Assembly: GCA_014529385.2 (NCBI GenBank)
Contig: CM043959.1
Span: forward strand, 93,692,529-93,756,528
Direction of reading: 5' to 3'
DNA length: 64,000 nt
Origin: Adiantum capillus-veneris
Lineage: Eukaryota; Streptophyta; Polypodiopsida; Polypodiales; Pteridaceae
Shown here: positions 33,280-44,236 of the stretch, one piece after another
Layout of the letters: each line of letters starts with the position of its first letter
Position numbering within the stretch: position 1 is the first letter of the stretch
Position numbers and translations under genes: made by a program
Notes under the pieces: model-generated
The model's input: the letters and a program-made list of their open reading frames with translations, nothing else
Databases searched by the model: none
Told to the model about the DNA's origin: nothing

Positions 33280-34240
33280 GTGCCTACTCCTCCTGAGATT
33301 CCTATGGAGGAGGCATCTACAAGGAAGAAGAAAGAACAAGGAAAATCTAAAGCAAAAGACCCTATATACAAACTAAAATCTGCCATTGAAGCTGCCACAA
33401 ACTTAAAGCAGGTATTGGAGGAAAGGATTTTGGATAGCAAAGTTGAGTTTACCTTGGGTGCGGTTCTAGGCATTGTTAAACGTGAGTTTCATGAAGAAAT
33501 TATAGATATCCTAATAAGAAAGAGGCAAACTCTCACTAAGTCTATTCCTCCACAGTCTGAGGGTGAAGGCGAGTCACTTAAGGCACATGGAATACATGTC
33601 CAAGAGAGTGATTGTGATGAAAGTGTGGTAGGATGCTACCAGTCTTCTCGAAGAGCTCCACATGCTAGATTTGCAGATGATGACGATGATGATGAAGCCT
33701 CCTATAAAAGCCACTACTCCAAAAGTCATTTGGCAAGTGCTACAACAAAAACTTTAGTGAAGGTGGGTGATCTTGAGGATCCATATGTTGCATTGACAGA
33801 TCATGGCTCTGAGATCAATCTTATGTCCAAGAGTATTTACATGAAGGGTAAGTGGCCGATAGATACAGACCTTGGGTGGATGATTAGAGATGCAAAAAAC
33901 TAATCAAGAGAGATGTATGGGGCTTGTACAAATGTGAAAGTGACGATTGGTAATGTGAAGGATGAGCAAAACTTCTTTGTGCAGGAGATGTCTACCTATC
34001 CTCTTATCCTTGGTCAGTCATACATCAAAAACCGTTCGCATGGAAATAAAGGTCTTGGATAATGGTTCTACTTATGCTAGGGTAAAGAGCAGAGAAGGGA
34101 AGCGAGTTGTGCAATTTTTTATTGTGTGTGTGAATCACGAGAGGAACGACAATAGTCTTCGTGAGTATCCTCTACCAAAAGTAAACAAAGAGTCCAAAGA
34201 GTGCATGGAGACAAGGGGTTTTGGCCATGTACCATTGTGA
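33280..34240 (+). pseudogene. Aspartic protease region, plus-strand gypsy element
   Basis: 33280-33903 and 33962-34240 encode a charged linker, then VKVGDLEDPYVALTDHGSEI, NLMSKSIY and KGKWPIDTDLGWMIR. After a stop comes the region matching SSGELYGACPDVKV and PLILGQPYI of the minus-strand copy. The active-site triad reads D-H-G rather than the usual D-[ST]-G, in both family copies. The protease would process Gag-Pol. Confidence 0.75.
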
Positions 34241-34353
34241 AGAGGGATTGCAATAATACAAGAAGGAAAAGATTCTCGTCGCCTTACTCAAAGCGAGAAG
34301 AAGCTTTTTCTACAGGTTTCTAGGGATTAACAGAGCATGGGTCAGTATGTTTT

Positions 34354-35552
34354 ATGAAGCTTGAGGATATGAAAAGAAGTGCACGACAATATGTATATAG
34401 TGTACAGAAACACATGAATGAAAATGGTTTCATAGAGGATAGTGAATGCATTTCAGGTTTCTTTGAACAAGTTTCTCATGTAGATATTGTGCTTGACCTT
34501 GAAGCTATAATGAATTCTAGCATGCAAGGTGGAACCCACATTGTGGAAGCATGCTCTATGGAAATGTATGATGTGATTGAAGCTTTTGAAGATAAAAAAG
34601 ATTTCAATGCTAATGAAGGACCAAAAGTGCGTATGGAGACCAAGTACAAAATGGTGGCAAAGAAAGTGAGACCACTGGCCTTACCTTTACCATCAGATTT
34701 CAAGAAAAAGCTAGAGCAAGCTTTTTTGCAGCCGAGACTCAGGGATCCAAAAAGAACTGGACACAAGTTCACAATGGAATCCCTAAACGAGATAAAAGTT
34801 GGCTATATAGAGTTTTTAACAAAAGAAGAGAAGAAGAGTTTTAAAGAAATTGTTTCAAGACATGGTAAGGATTTTGCTTTCCAGCACATGGGCCTGTTCA
34901 TCCTAATGTTGTTGCACCTACGGTGATCTTCACTATCCCTCATGTACCTTGGAATCTACACCCAATTCCGGTTCCAAAAGCACATTTGCCAAAGTTAATA
35001 GAACTACTCAATGAAAAGATTAGCATGGGTATGTTGGAGCCTTCTTGTGCGCCATGTTCAAACAGGTGGTTCAGTGTGCCTAAGAAGAATGGAGCTTTGC
35101 AATTCATACAAGATATTAAACCTATAAACAAGGTTACCATCAGGAATGCGGGTATAGGACCTATAGTGGATGAGTTTATAGAGGCGTTTGCAGGAAGGTC
35201 AATTTACTCAATGTGGGATTTGTATTCAGGGTACGATCCAATTCAGCTAGATGTTGAGAGTAGAGATCTGGCAACTATGAAAACACCTTTGGGACTGATA
35301 AGGATGTGTACCTTACCTCAAGGAGCAACAAATTCAGTTGCACATATGATGAATGAGATGAACAAGGTTCTACGTGACTTCATACCTCAAATCACAATGC
35401 CATTTCTTGATGATGTGCACATCAAAGGATGTGACAACAAAGATAAAGATGAAGCTATGGATTCAAGGGGGTGTCGTAATTCTTTTGCAAACCATATCAA
35501 AGATTATGAGAAGATTTTGTCACGGCTCGAAGAAATTAAAAATCTGTATTAG
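34354..35552 (+). pseudogene. Reverse transcriptase, plus-strand gypsy element
   Basis: 34354-34926 is the connection region and 34923-35552 the fingers and palm: IPHVPWNLHPIPVPKAHLPK, LEPSCAPCSNRWFSVPKKNG, MWDLYSGYD, TPLGLIRMCTLPQGATNS and the catalytic PFLDD. In the minus-strand copy the corresponding block reads MGDLYSGYDQFQL. The chain breaks at about 35552 and resumes in another frame. It copies element RNA to DNA in the particle. Confidence 0.9.
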
Positions 35553-35563
35553 GAGTTAATGAA

Positions 35564-36403
35564 GTGCTGATTGTGGGGCATAAGTGTGGTCCTTATGGTA
35601 GAAGGCCTTGTCCAAAAAAGATCGATGCAATCAAAAACATGAAAGAAACATATACAACTATAGCTGAAGTTCAAAAATTTCTTGGTGCTTGCGTCTTCTA
35701 TCTTATTTGGATACCACATTATGCACATGTAGCAGATCCCCTTTATAGGTTGTTGAGAACGAATCAGAAGTTTCAATGGGAAGAAGAGCACACAAAATCC
35801 ATGATAAAGGTAAAGAAGCTACTTCTTTCATCGCCAACCTTGAGAAAGTTAGACTATGCATGTGAGAGACTTGTCATTGTGACAGTGGACACGAGTCGTA
35901 CAGGGATAGGATGGGTAGTAGGGCAAGATGATGATGAAGGAAAAAGGTATATGGTGAGATTTCGAGCCAAGATTTTGAGTTCACGCCAACAAGATTATGC
36001 ACAAGTAAAAAGGGAACTATGGGGGGTGGTTACATCATTGAGGTGTGACAAGGAGTACTTGATAGGGGCATCAGTGGTTGTGGAAACTGATTGTTCGTGT
36101 CTTCTTGAAATGATCACAAACTGTTCGACTCCTGATATTGCAATGCTGCGATGGATAGCCTACATAAAGTCCTTGAATCTTGAGTTCAAGAATATTGCAA
36201 GGAAAGATATGCTATCTAGGGCAAGGTATGAAGATGAACATGACATGATTTTTGAGGGAGATGATGTAGGCACAAAGTTTTACACTATTGATTATGCAAA
36301 GAGTAGTCATGCATGTTTTGTGTCTTCACTTGAGTCATTTTCAGAGGAACTATATGAGGATGAATGGCTCTTGATAGGTTGCTACTTAAGTCTGCAGAAG
36401 TAG
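35564..36403 (+). pseudogene. RT thumb and RNase H, plus-strand gypsy element
   Basis: Thumb motif VQKFLGACVFYLIWIPHYAH, then RNase H with VTVDTSRTGIGW (first Asp), YAQVKRELWG (Glu) and VVETDCSCLL (second Asp). The segment after NIARKDM lacks the NAVAD residues seen in the minus copy (GKDNAVADMLSRARYE), a small in-frame deletion that removes the last catalytic Asp. It removes RNA from RNA-DNA hybrids. Confidence 0.85.
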
Positions 36404-36419
36404 GATGATTGGACAAAGC

Positions 36420-37610
36420 AAGAATTTAAGAGGATAAGAAGAAAAGCATAAGGATACTTCTTGAGGGATGGTAACTTATGGAATCATCCTAAATGAAGAG
36501 ATGGAACACCATTGCAGGTAGTATGCAATAAGGTTACTCAACAACAAATCATCAAGGAGTTCCATGAATGTCTATGGGCAGGACATCGAGGTGTATGAGC
36601 AACATTTGCCAAAGTAAACGAAAGGTATTGGTCGAAAGGGATGTATAAGGATGTGGTTGAGTTTGTTGAGTCTTGTGTGACATGCCAAATGTATTCAAAT
36701 GTACGGCATCGTGATGTACTACACCCTACTTATCCATTAGCCATGCATTACAAATGGGTTGTGAACTTGGTCACAATGCCTTTGGGACTTTAGCAAATGA
36801 GGTATTTGGTGCTTGCAAGAGAAGATTTGTCTAATCAAGTTGAAGGGCGTGCATCGAGTACAAAGAGTACACAATTGTATGTAAATTTCTTATTGAAGAT
36901 GTGATCTATCGCTATGGGTGTGTAGGAAAGATAACTACAGATAGAGGAGAATTAGATGCTGATGAAGCAAGGGAATTCTTCTCTAGAATGGGCATCAAAC
37001 TAGCTTTAACTTGTGCTTATAACCCAGAGGGAAATGGAGAAAGTGAAAGAGGGCATCCTCCAAGAATCAAATCTTTAGCTAAGGCTTGTGAAGATAATCT
37101 TGGAGAGTGGCCAAGGTTACTGCCATTTGTATTGTGGGTGGACCGTACAACACATAGTTCGGTCACTGGCTATAAGCCTTTTGGAATTTATGTATGGTCA
37201 AAAACCTGTGATGCCAATTGAAGATGTAGTTCTTACATGGAATGTATTGCCATGGGAAGACAGAATGAGTAGAGAACACCTTCTTGCATTGCGCATACGG
37301 AAATTGGAAAGAAGGCTTTAAGATATTGAGCTTGCAAAAGCTCGACTAAAGAATGCAAGGTTGAAAAACAAAGACAGATTCGACAAGATGCATAGGCTCA
37401 GACCAAAAGAAGGTGATTGGGTGTTGGTGTACAATAGTAGCATTGAAAACCAGAACTCTACAATAAGGAAACTTGCAAAGAGATGGTTTGGTCCTTATGT
37501 TGTCAAACATGTGCATGGAAGTGCAACTTACACCTTGTGTGAACTGAATGGGAAAGAACTGAAATTCCCATTGCAGGAAAAAGAATTAAATTATTCAAAA
37601 GAATAGGGGA
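36420..37610 (+). pseudogene. Integrase with GPY/F tail, plus-strand gypsy element
   Basis: An HHCC zinc region in two frames (IIKEFHECLWAGHRG, ERYWSKGM, VESCVTCQMY) with stops. The core starts at HYKWVVNLVTMP: the first catalytic Asp is Asn (codon 36764-36766). The second block is ITTDRGELDADEAREFF; the third, YNPEGNGESERGHPP, keeps its Glu. 37361-37606 carries RFDKMHRLRPKEGDWVLVY and RWFGPYVVKHVHG, the GPY/F module. It inserts element DNA into chromosomes; this copy is catalytically dead. Confidence 0.85.
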
Positions 37611-37758
37611 TGCTGATCCATTTGATGCACAACCAAGTGAAGAGGATGATGAAGCTAACTATATGAAAATTGAGGATGAAAGTGAGAATATGGTGTCTGA
37701 CCATGAGTTTTAATGCTCTACAAACGTTGTTGTGGCACATACCGGAGGATGTGCAGGT

Positions 37759-37772
37759 TCAGAGGGGGTGGA
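37759..37772 (+). promoter_or_regulatory. Polypurine tract, plus-strand gypsy element
   Basis: The purine-rich AGAGGGGGTGGA immediately precedes the 3' LTR start TGTCATATTGTGGC. It would prime plus-strand DNA. The minus-strand copy conserves GGTGGA in the same place. Confidence 0.7.
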
Positions 37773-38964
37773 TGTCATATTGTGGCACGTACATAGTGTG
37801 AAATAAAAACATTAACGTCACTCTTGACACTTCTTGATGTATGAAAATAAAAGAAATCATGTACATATTGTGATATATGTTGAAGCATCTACTGCTGTCA
37901 TTATCATGTACATACCTATCCCGGGAGTCGTGGCCCTAGATGTGGCACATTTGCGTGCTTTTCCACTTGATAAGATGCTTAATTTGGTTTGAAAATTTAT
38001 ATAGTCCAAGTGTTTCATTGTGGCATGCTCATCTCGCCTATAAAGACTCATAAAAACTGCCAAAAATAACAGCTAACAGGTGTCGTTTGAGCATTGCATG
38101 GAAAGTGACCCAAAATGGTATATTGATGAAAAATGATGCTTATCTATTATTTTTATGCTTATGGGAGTGATCCCACAAATTTAGGGATTTTCTTCACTCG
38201 GTTTGAGACTTTTTGCATCAAAAATGGCATTTTTTGGGTCAATAATGAGCTAAAAATGACCTAGTTTTGGTCCAAAGTGGAAAAATGGCCCAAACATTGA
38301 CACATCAGCTCATATTTCCGTGGGGATGAGAAGAGGGCATCTTTTTACAGAGAAAACCTGCAATTTTTCTCTACTGTGCAATAGCTTCCATGGTTGCCCA
38401 ATCTATGTGTGTTGCAGTCCCGCCTGTTTGCAATCTTGTATCAGAGCTTGTGAGGGAGTGAATTAGGGTTTTCCACTTATCAAAATGGTGTGTGGGCTTC
38501 ACTTTAGAATCTCATAACTATCTGCAAAATCAAAAAATTATCATCGTGAAGGTGGAAGCTCGGGCATTCCTTTCAACTGTTTGATGTTATAACTATGTAA
38601 TTGGGGGCGAGGCTACATGATACCATGAAAGAGGTTTGGGTTTTAATTGAGAATTGTTCTTGTATGAGCATTGATGTTTCATGGATGAAAATTAAGTGTT
38701 TTTCAATGGTCTTTTTAAGTGAAACTGAATGTGATTTGGTGATCCTCTCATCATAATCTCGACTACAAAAACAAGCAGACTCCAAGCACGATAGGAAAGA
38801 GGGTTTGTGACCTTTCTATTACGAATGCTCTTAGATTTTTAGTCACCCTTAGAAAGAGGGTTGGTGATTCTCCAAAAATGCTTTTTCATAAAGTGTTTGT
38901 GACTCTCATCTTCTCACAACCAGAGGTTTTGCACCTTCCCAGCTAGATCGCACACATTCCAACA
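37773..38964 (+). repeat. 3' LTR of the plus-strand gypsy element (LTR 3)
   Basis: Starts TGTCATATTGTGGCACG, ends CACACATTCCAACA. Collinear with LTR 1 and LTR 2. TATAAAG lies at about 38039. Confidence 0.85.
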
Positions 38965-39262
38965 CCGTTTCGTGAGGCATTTAAGAAACCTCAACAAGCG
39001 AAGCTGAAAGTTTTTGTCGGTCGCATAGAGATGCTTCATGAAATTCATAGAAACCACGCCGTGTTGGATCCCTCAAAGATTATGGCATATTCTTCCATGT
39101 GATGTGCCATGTAGTCAAGAAAGCTTTCGAATGCCTCTACATGAAGGTCGGGAGTGGCCTGCATGTCAATTGTCCCCTCAAACACACTGAGTTTTTATGT
39201 GCTCGATCTCCAAGTCCTACCTTTTCTAATTGTGTAAGAAGTGCATCAGTAGACGCTGCCAT
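38965..39262 (-). pseudogene. Unidentified minus-strand coding fragment
   Basis: From ATG at 39262: MAASTDALLTQLEKVGLGDR, AHKNSV. A shift of one frame then gives GTIDMQATPDLHVEAFESFL and DYMAHHMEEYAIIFEGSN. A third frame near the LTR junction reads MNFMKHLYATDKNFQLRLLR. The composition is protein-like but the family is not recognised. It may belong to the same decayed gene or element as the ORFs at 39600-40681. Confidence 0.4.
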
Positions 39263-39610
39263 GGGTTTGTTCGCGAAGAAGATGCAGCTTAGAGCTAGAG
39301 TTTTGTGAATGTGAGAAATGAAGTTTAAAACCTACAAAGTCACTTTTATACCCAAAGTCACTTTTGTAAAAGCACTTAAAATTAACATCAAAATAATTTA
39401 AAGCTATAATTTTAAACAACATCACATGACACACAACATTGAAAGACACCAACATTGAAAACATTTGTGCTCCACATCAAAGAAACTGCATGTTTCAATC
39501 AAGAACTTGAACAAGTTGAGAATGAACAAGTATGCCTTGAAACGAGATTCAAAACACCGTTTGTATTAATGGGAGCAAAATCCTTGTCAATTACAAGCTT
39601 TTACAAAAAT
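39263..39610. other. Unassigned spacer
   Basis: AT-rich, no gene recognised. It could be an intron or a spacer of the flanking broken gene. Confidence 0.4.
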
Positions 39611-40681
39611 ACATCACGGAAATAGAACGTTCTCACACAAAAAGCTCTTCTCTTTTCTGGAACCTTTTCATTGATTACAAAGAGATATTGCTTGGGTAAG
39701 GTATATTTGAGATTAAGATACTCGTGAAGGTGACTGAGGTGCCAGACATTGTTCACTGTAATGTGGTGCACTGCATTGTTGTGGAGGCGTATTTGCAGGT
39801 CAATTGATTCTCTAGCAACAACCTCAGTGTCAAGTGCCTCCTATTCCCATCATCAACTTCCATCTTCTATAGGGAAAGACCATCGATAGGCTTTGCTTCG
39901 CAATATGGTATATGAACACCACATTGTCAACAACTATAGAGCACTTGATTTTATCTCCCCATGGTTGACCACCTTAGTTTCCCATCCAGTAATCCGTTGA
40001 TCACACTTCCCCCTTTGCAAGTCCACATTGTTGGTGTCATGTGAACACTCTGAAGTCGAAATATAAACACAAACACATGAAGAGACATAAACCATGTTAT
40101 CGTGGCTTTGTGGGAACCATAGGTGCACTTCATTGCTGCTAACACATCAACCTTGATTCTCCTTTTGGTTGTTGCAATCAAGGCACTGTTTGGCTTAGGC
40201 CATTTCAAACTCTCCAAGGTTGGCGAGTGAGCAGAGAAAGGTTACCATATCCATTTCGCCTAGGTGTGACATAAGTATGATTATTAAAAAATATGTCACT
40301 CGAGGCAAGCTCCAAGGATGGACAGCCAGCATAGAGCAACTTGCTAAGCTCAGTGTGGACGGCCTCAAACATTCCTGTGAAGGACTCTATTGGCTCCCAC
40401 TCTACAAAATCGGATGGAAAAACATCTACAAACATGAACAGGCAATGGAATCTTACAATCATCAAAAGCAACACACAAGGAAAAAATACTAAATGGATGA
40501 TCAAAAAACTTGAAAGAGAAGTAAAATTACAATTTGCTGGAAACCTCGATGCAGCCAGTATTGTCTCTAGCTTCAGTTGTGAAGCAGCATACACATGTTG
40601 CACCTTCGCAAGCCTCTCTCTGTCTTGTATTTGCTTAAACTCCATGATTCTTCCCTTCCAATGGTGTGCTCGAGAAGCCAT
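39611..40681 (-). pseudogene. Unidentified multi-exon gene, broken
   Basis: From ATG 40681: MASRAHHWKGRIMEFKQIQD, RERLAKVQHVYAASQLKLET. An intron-like T-rich stretch (about 40550-40420) follows. Then come EWEPIESFTGMFEAVHTELS, LASSDIFFNNHTYVTPRRNG and YGNLSLLTRQPWRV, a stop, KWPKPNSALIATTKRRIKVD, and after frame changes NNVDLQRGKCDQRITGWETK and VVNHGEIKSSAL. VVDNVVFIYHIAKQ and ARESIDLQIRLHNNAVHHIT follow, then VWHLSHLHEYLNLKYTLPKQ. The long well-formed peptide in three frames indicates a once-functional conserved protein, but I cannot name the family. It could be a host gene or the cargo of an element. Confidence 0.5.
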
Positions 40682-41449
40682 GTGTCTCCTTGAGACCTTG
40701 TGCGCCCCTCTTGAACAAGGCTACAATGTCTCATTCATTTTAACTCCATCGTCACCCAATATCCGTTGTCGTCTTGTACATTGCTACATGAAATGGAGTC
40801 AATGACTCTCCTAGGTTGTCGAGTACCGTAATGATTCCACGGGAGATAGTGACACAACTTGTAGACAAACACTCGTGATTAGACATTGCACATCCATGTT
40901 TTCAGCTGTAAAAAGAGCAAGATTCTTCATGGTACACAAAGGTGAAGGATGCCACTTACTGCTATACTGCTCCGCCTGCTTGTTGGCTTAATGGGGAAGA
41001 TAATGTTGCAAATATTAAGAGGGAAGTAGATCCTCTCTAGAGAGACTAATGGAGAAGCATAAGGAAACCTATTGAGGAAAGAAGGAGGGATAATCTAGCA
41101 GAAGGATATGATACAAATCTTCAGCTTTAGCTAGAGGTGTTTAGTGAGGCCCATGGAGAAATGGAGAACTTCAGCTTGAGGAGAATGCAGCCCTCAAGAA
41201 TATAGTAATCTTGAGGAGGGAAAGGAGGTTCAAACTTCTATTGTAGAGCTTTTGGGAGGGAAAGCTGAAAGGAAGGAAAGAGAAGCAACTTGCAAGGTGT
41301 AGTGAAGAGAAGTGAGAAATGATACAATAGAGAGAGAGGGAGGGAACGATCAACGCGTTTTTTGAGGGACCCCCTCTTAGCCACTAGAGAGAGAAAGGAT
41401 TGGTTTTTTACTCAACTATTTAGAGAAAAGTTTAGTTTTTTGAATTTAA
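40682..41449. other. Unassigned spacer
   Basis: No gene recognised. Purine-rich around 41200-41400. Confidence 0.5.
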
Positions 41450-42101
41450 AAGAGATTTTCTCTTTATATTTTATAAAAGAGTACAAGTTTGACCACTTAC
41501 TTTTAAGCCTTGCCATACCCACCATTTCAGTCCACATGGCATTCACCCATTTGCCCTTCCATAATCTCCTTTTTAATCCCATGGCAAATAAAAGAGGCCC
41601 CCTTAGACCCCATTCCCTTCCTAATGTAAGGACATTTTTATTTGCTTCACATTTAAAAAATAAATGTGTAGAGTCTTCTATTCATTTACCACATCTGTAG
41701 ATTTTTCCATTCCTAAATCCTACTCTTGCTGCTTTTTCTCCACTCCGTATGCCCTGGTGAATGAGAAGCCACAAGAGGGTGCTATGCTTGTTGGAACTTG
41801 GATACGCCCAGATACATTTAAATCTATAAGTCCATTGTTTATTGATCCAAGACAGGTTCCATTTCCTGTTAATTTTCTTTTTGAGCTCCTCTTCTACTCC
41901 TCCCTGGTCTTTATAGTGGATGTAAATTTTTGAGGCTAAGAGTCTCAATTGACCAGCAGGGAAGTTTACCTTTAAGGGCATGTGTTTGGAGATTTTTTCC
42001 AATCTGGCCAAGCACCATGTGGCATCTCTGTGAGAGATATTGTATTCTTCTTCCAAAACAGTCGCTTCTTTTGGTTGACCTCCTAAGATTAGGTTAGCCA
42101 T
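41450..42101 (-). pseudogene. LINE ORF2 fragment (end of reverse transcriptase and zf-RVT zinc region)
   Basis: Minus-strand frame 42101-41682: HRDATWCLARLEKISKHMPL, INRKWNLSWINKQWTYRFKC, KHSTLLWLLIHQGIRSGEKA and RVGFRNGKIYRCGK. After a stop the same strand reads DSTHLFFKCEANKNVL and then FAMGLKRRLWKGKWVNAMWT. The pattern W(L)LL..I.(S/T)..(K/R)..R.G, C..CG, H(L)FF.C is the zf-RVT region found after plant LINE reverse transcriptases. Catalytic RT motifs are absent. It is probably related to the fragment at 22536-22781. Confidence 0.75.
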
Positions 42102-43021
42102 ATTTTAAGTCCAACTTTGAAACACCTGTGAGCTCTTCCAGACAATCCTTCTTTGAGTAGATCTGCAAAATGATCAAACCGAAGAGAATCGTCCCAGAAA
42201 CATGAGAGATAATGAAAACCACACAAGAATCCCCAAAGCAATTTAATGACATGGATTTATTGGATCATAGCGAATACTCTTCTCTATAGTTGTGTTTACG
42301 TTGCAGTTGTGAGAAATTGGCTAGTTGTTTCCTTATCTTGGCAATGGGCAATCTACATCATCTAAATTAAGTGACCAAAGTATAACTACTAAAATGAAAT
42401 GGTTCTCTATTTGAAAGGGAACAAAGCCATGGACAATAACTTTCTATAAGATGCTTACATTGATATGATAAAAAACTAATCAATCGTCCACTAATTGTTC
42501 TTGGCAATGACTGTTTTCCATAGTTAAACAAAACAATTTTATGATTTTGAAATATTGTCGATCCACTTATATCAATCTTTAAACTTCAAACATATTCTAA
42601 TCTATCCTTAGACCTTGTAAAGAAATCTGTAAGTAGGTGTGACAAAATCTTTGTTTTCAGGGGACATCTTGAGATCAACAAACGAAGGGTTGCATGGGCA
42701 CTTTTTTTCAGATGCAAGGGATCCAAGTTCAAATGGGATCTTCAGAGATTCCATGTATTCCACAAGGGATCCAAGTTCAAACGGGATCTTCAAAGATTCC
42801 ATGTATTAGAAAGGTAGAGCCAGTGTGTGGGCACGAATAATCATTGAATAGATAGAAAGTGGCACACTTTTGAGAAGTAGATTAATATGTAGGATACAAG
42901 AGAGATCCCTTGGCAATCTAGCAGAGAAAGGGATGTGGACTTGGGGATTGAAAGCCAAACGCAAAGGGCCAGCCATCGGTGAGGGTGGCAATGGGTGCAT
43001 GTAGCATGCACGGGAGGGACA
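42102..43021. other. Unassigned spacer with a 48-bp duplication
   Basis: No gene. It includes the two-copy tandem repeat at 42715-42808 and ends in a purine tract before a possible LTR fragment. Confidence 0.5.
42715..42808. repeat. Two-copy 48-bp tandem repeat
   Basis: CAAGGGATCCAAGTTCAAA(T/C) followed by GGGATCTTCA(G/A)AGATTCCAT occurs twice, starting at 42715 and 42763. Confidence 0.9.
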
Positions 43022-43260
43022 TGTTAGAGTTTTGGCATCTCAAGTTAACTTCAATGTGATCCCATTATTTAGTTTGGCTTTTAGGTATTTATTTTACTTA
43101 TTTGTCAAAGTTTGGGTAGGGCAACTTAATGAGGTTTCTATATAAGCAAACCCTTGCCTCCATTGTATACACATTCAGTTATTCATTGCCAAGGTTGAAT
43201 AGTTCAAGAGACTCTCTCTCTCACTCTTGTGTTCACTCCCCTTGTTCTCTACGCTTCAGT
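43022..43260 (+). repeat. Possible LTR fragment cut by the minus-strand gypsy element
   Basis: A purine tract (CACGGGAGGGA) leads into TGTTAGAGTTTTGGC. TATATAAGCAAACCC lies about 115 bp further on and CTCTCTCTCACTCTTG follows, as in U3/R of a plant LTR. It stops abruptly at the gypsy end (43261). The remainder is not found on the far side. Confidence 0.35.
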
Positions 43261-44054
43261 TGTCAAGAAGTGTGCAGTGCGACTAGGAAAGCGTCGGGCC
43301 TCTAACTGTGAGGTTTCGTAGCAAAATCAAGAAAAGCATAGACAATTTGAAGCCAAAAACACACTAAAAAAGAACAAAACTCAAGCCATGAAAGCTCCAC
43401 TTTTAAAAATAACCAATACTAACTCAAAATTCTTGTGTGTGTGAAGATTAGGTGTAGCCTCGCTCCCAATTTCACAGATGCAGTGCTCATTTGACCTGTT
43501 AAAAACCCTAAAATGATGCTTTGATTCCTCATCGTGACCATTTCATGGAAGCTTCAGTACTTCATTGGAGAAGTGCAAGTAGTTATTTGAGGAGTGGAAA
43601 CCCTAATTGGAGGCCTCACAGCCTCAACCATGCAGTGGAAGCAGCACAGGACTGCACTTGCACCCTGTAAAGGAATGGTTGTATCTCCTTTCTCATATGC
43701 CCAAATGAGCTCATTATTGGCTCTAAAACTTCCCATACAACTTGAGCAACGACTTCACCATCGTTGATGTGGAATTTTGAGCTATTTTAGGCAAAACGAG
43801 CGTGCCACTTTGAAACACTTGACATTTGTACATTACTAAAGAAAATTAGGCATATATTTATGTGAAAAAACATTCCATAGCGCCACGTGTAGGGCCTCGC
43901 CCGCCCTGCAAGGTATGTACACGGCTGCAATCGTGGCATTCATTTTCGTATATATCACACTATATACATTATAGCATTTGGTCCCACACATCATAAACAT
44001 TAAGAGTGAGGTAGATATTTTAATTTCACATTATGAACGTGCCATGGCACAACA
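43261..44054 (-). repeat. 3' LTR of the minus-strand gypsy element
   Basis: On the minus strand it begins TGTTGTGCCATGGCACG after GGTGGA and ends CACACTTCTTGACA. It is shorter (794 bp) and more diverged than the LTRs near 30.6 and 37.8 kb, but keeps AATGTGAAATTAAAATAT, CTACCTCACTCTT and GAGCGAGGCTACA. Confidence 0.75.
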
Positions 44055-44236
44055 TCCACCTCTCTAAACCTGCACATCCTCCGGCATGTGCCACAAATAT
44101 CTTTTGCAGGTTCAGTCTTCATTTAGGTCCACATACATGTCGATTTCATCATTGCTTTCAACAAAATCTAACACATCATCCTCTTGTCTTCATCCACATC
44201 CATACCATTTTCATCAGAGCCTTCGTTTTGACTTTC

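Larger units (their letters stand above)
30581..38964 (+). mobile_element. Ty3/gypsy-type LTR retrotransposon, plus strand, inactive
   Basis: Two LTRs (30581-31756, 37773-38964) bracket gag, protease, reverse transcriptase, RNase H, integrase and a GPY/F tail in the Ty3/gypsy order. A purine tract (AGAGGGGGTGGA) precedes the 3' LTR. No matching 5-bp target duplication is seen (AGCAC before, CCGTT after), in keeping with the duplication at the left end. Every ORF is broken. A second copy of the same family lies on the minus strand at 43261-59790. Confidence 0.9.

Noticed and set aside
30581-38964. Active autonomous retrotransposon
   Set aside because: Multiple stops in gag and integrase, loss of the first integrase Asp and a deletion in RNase H.
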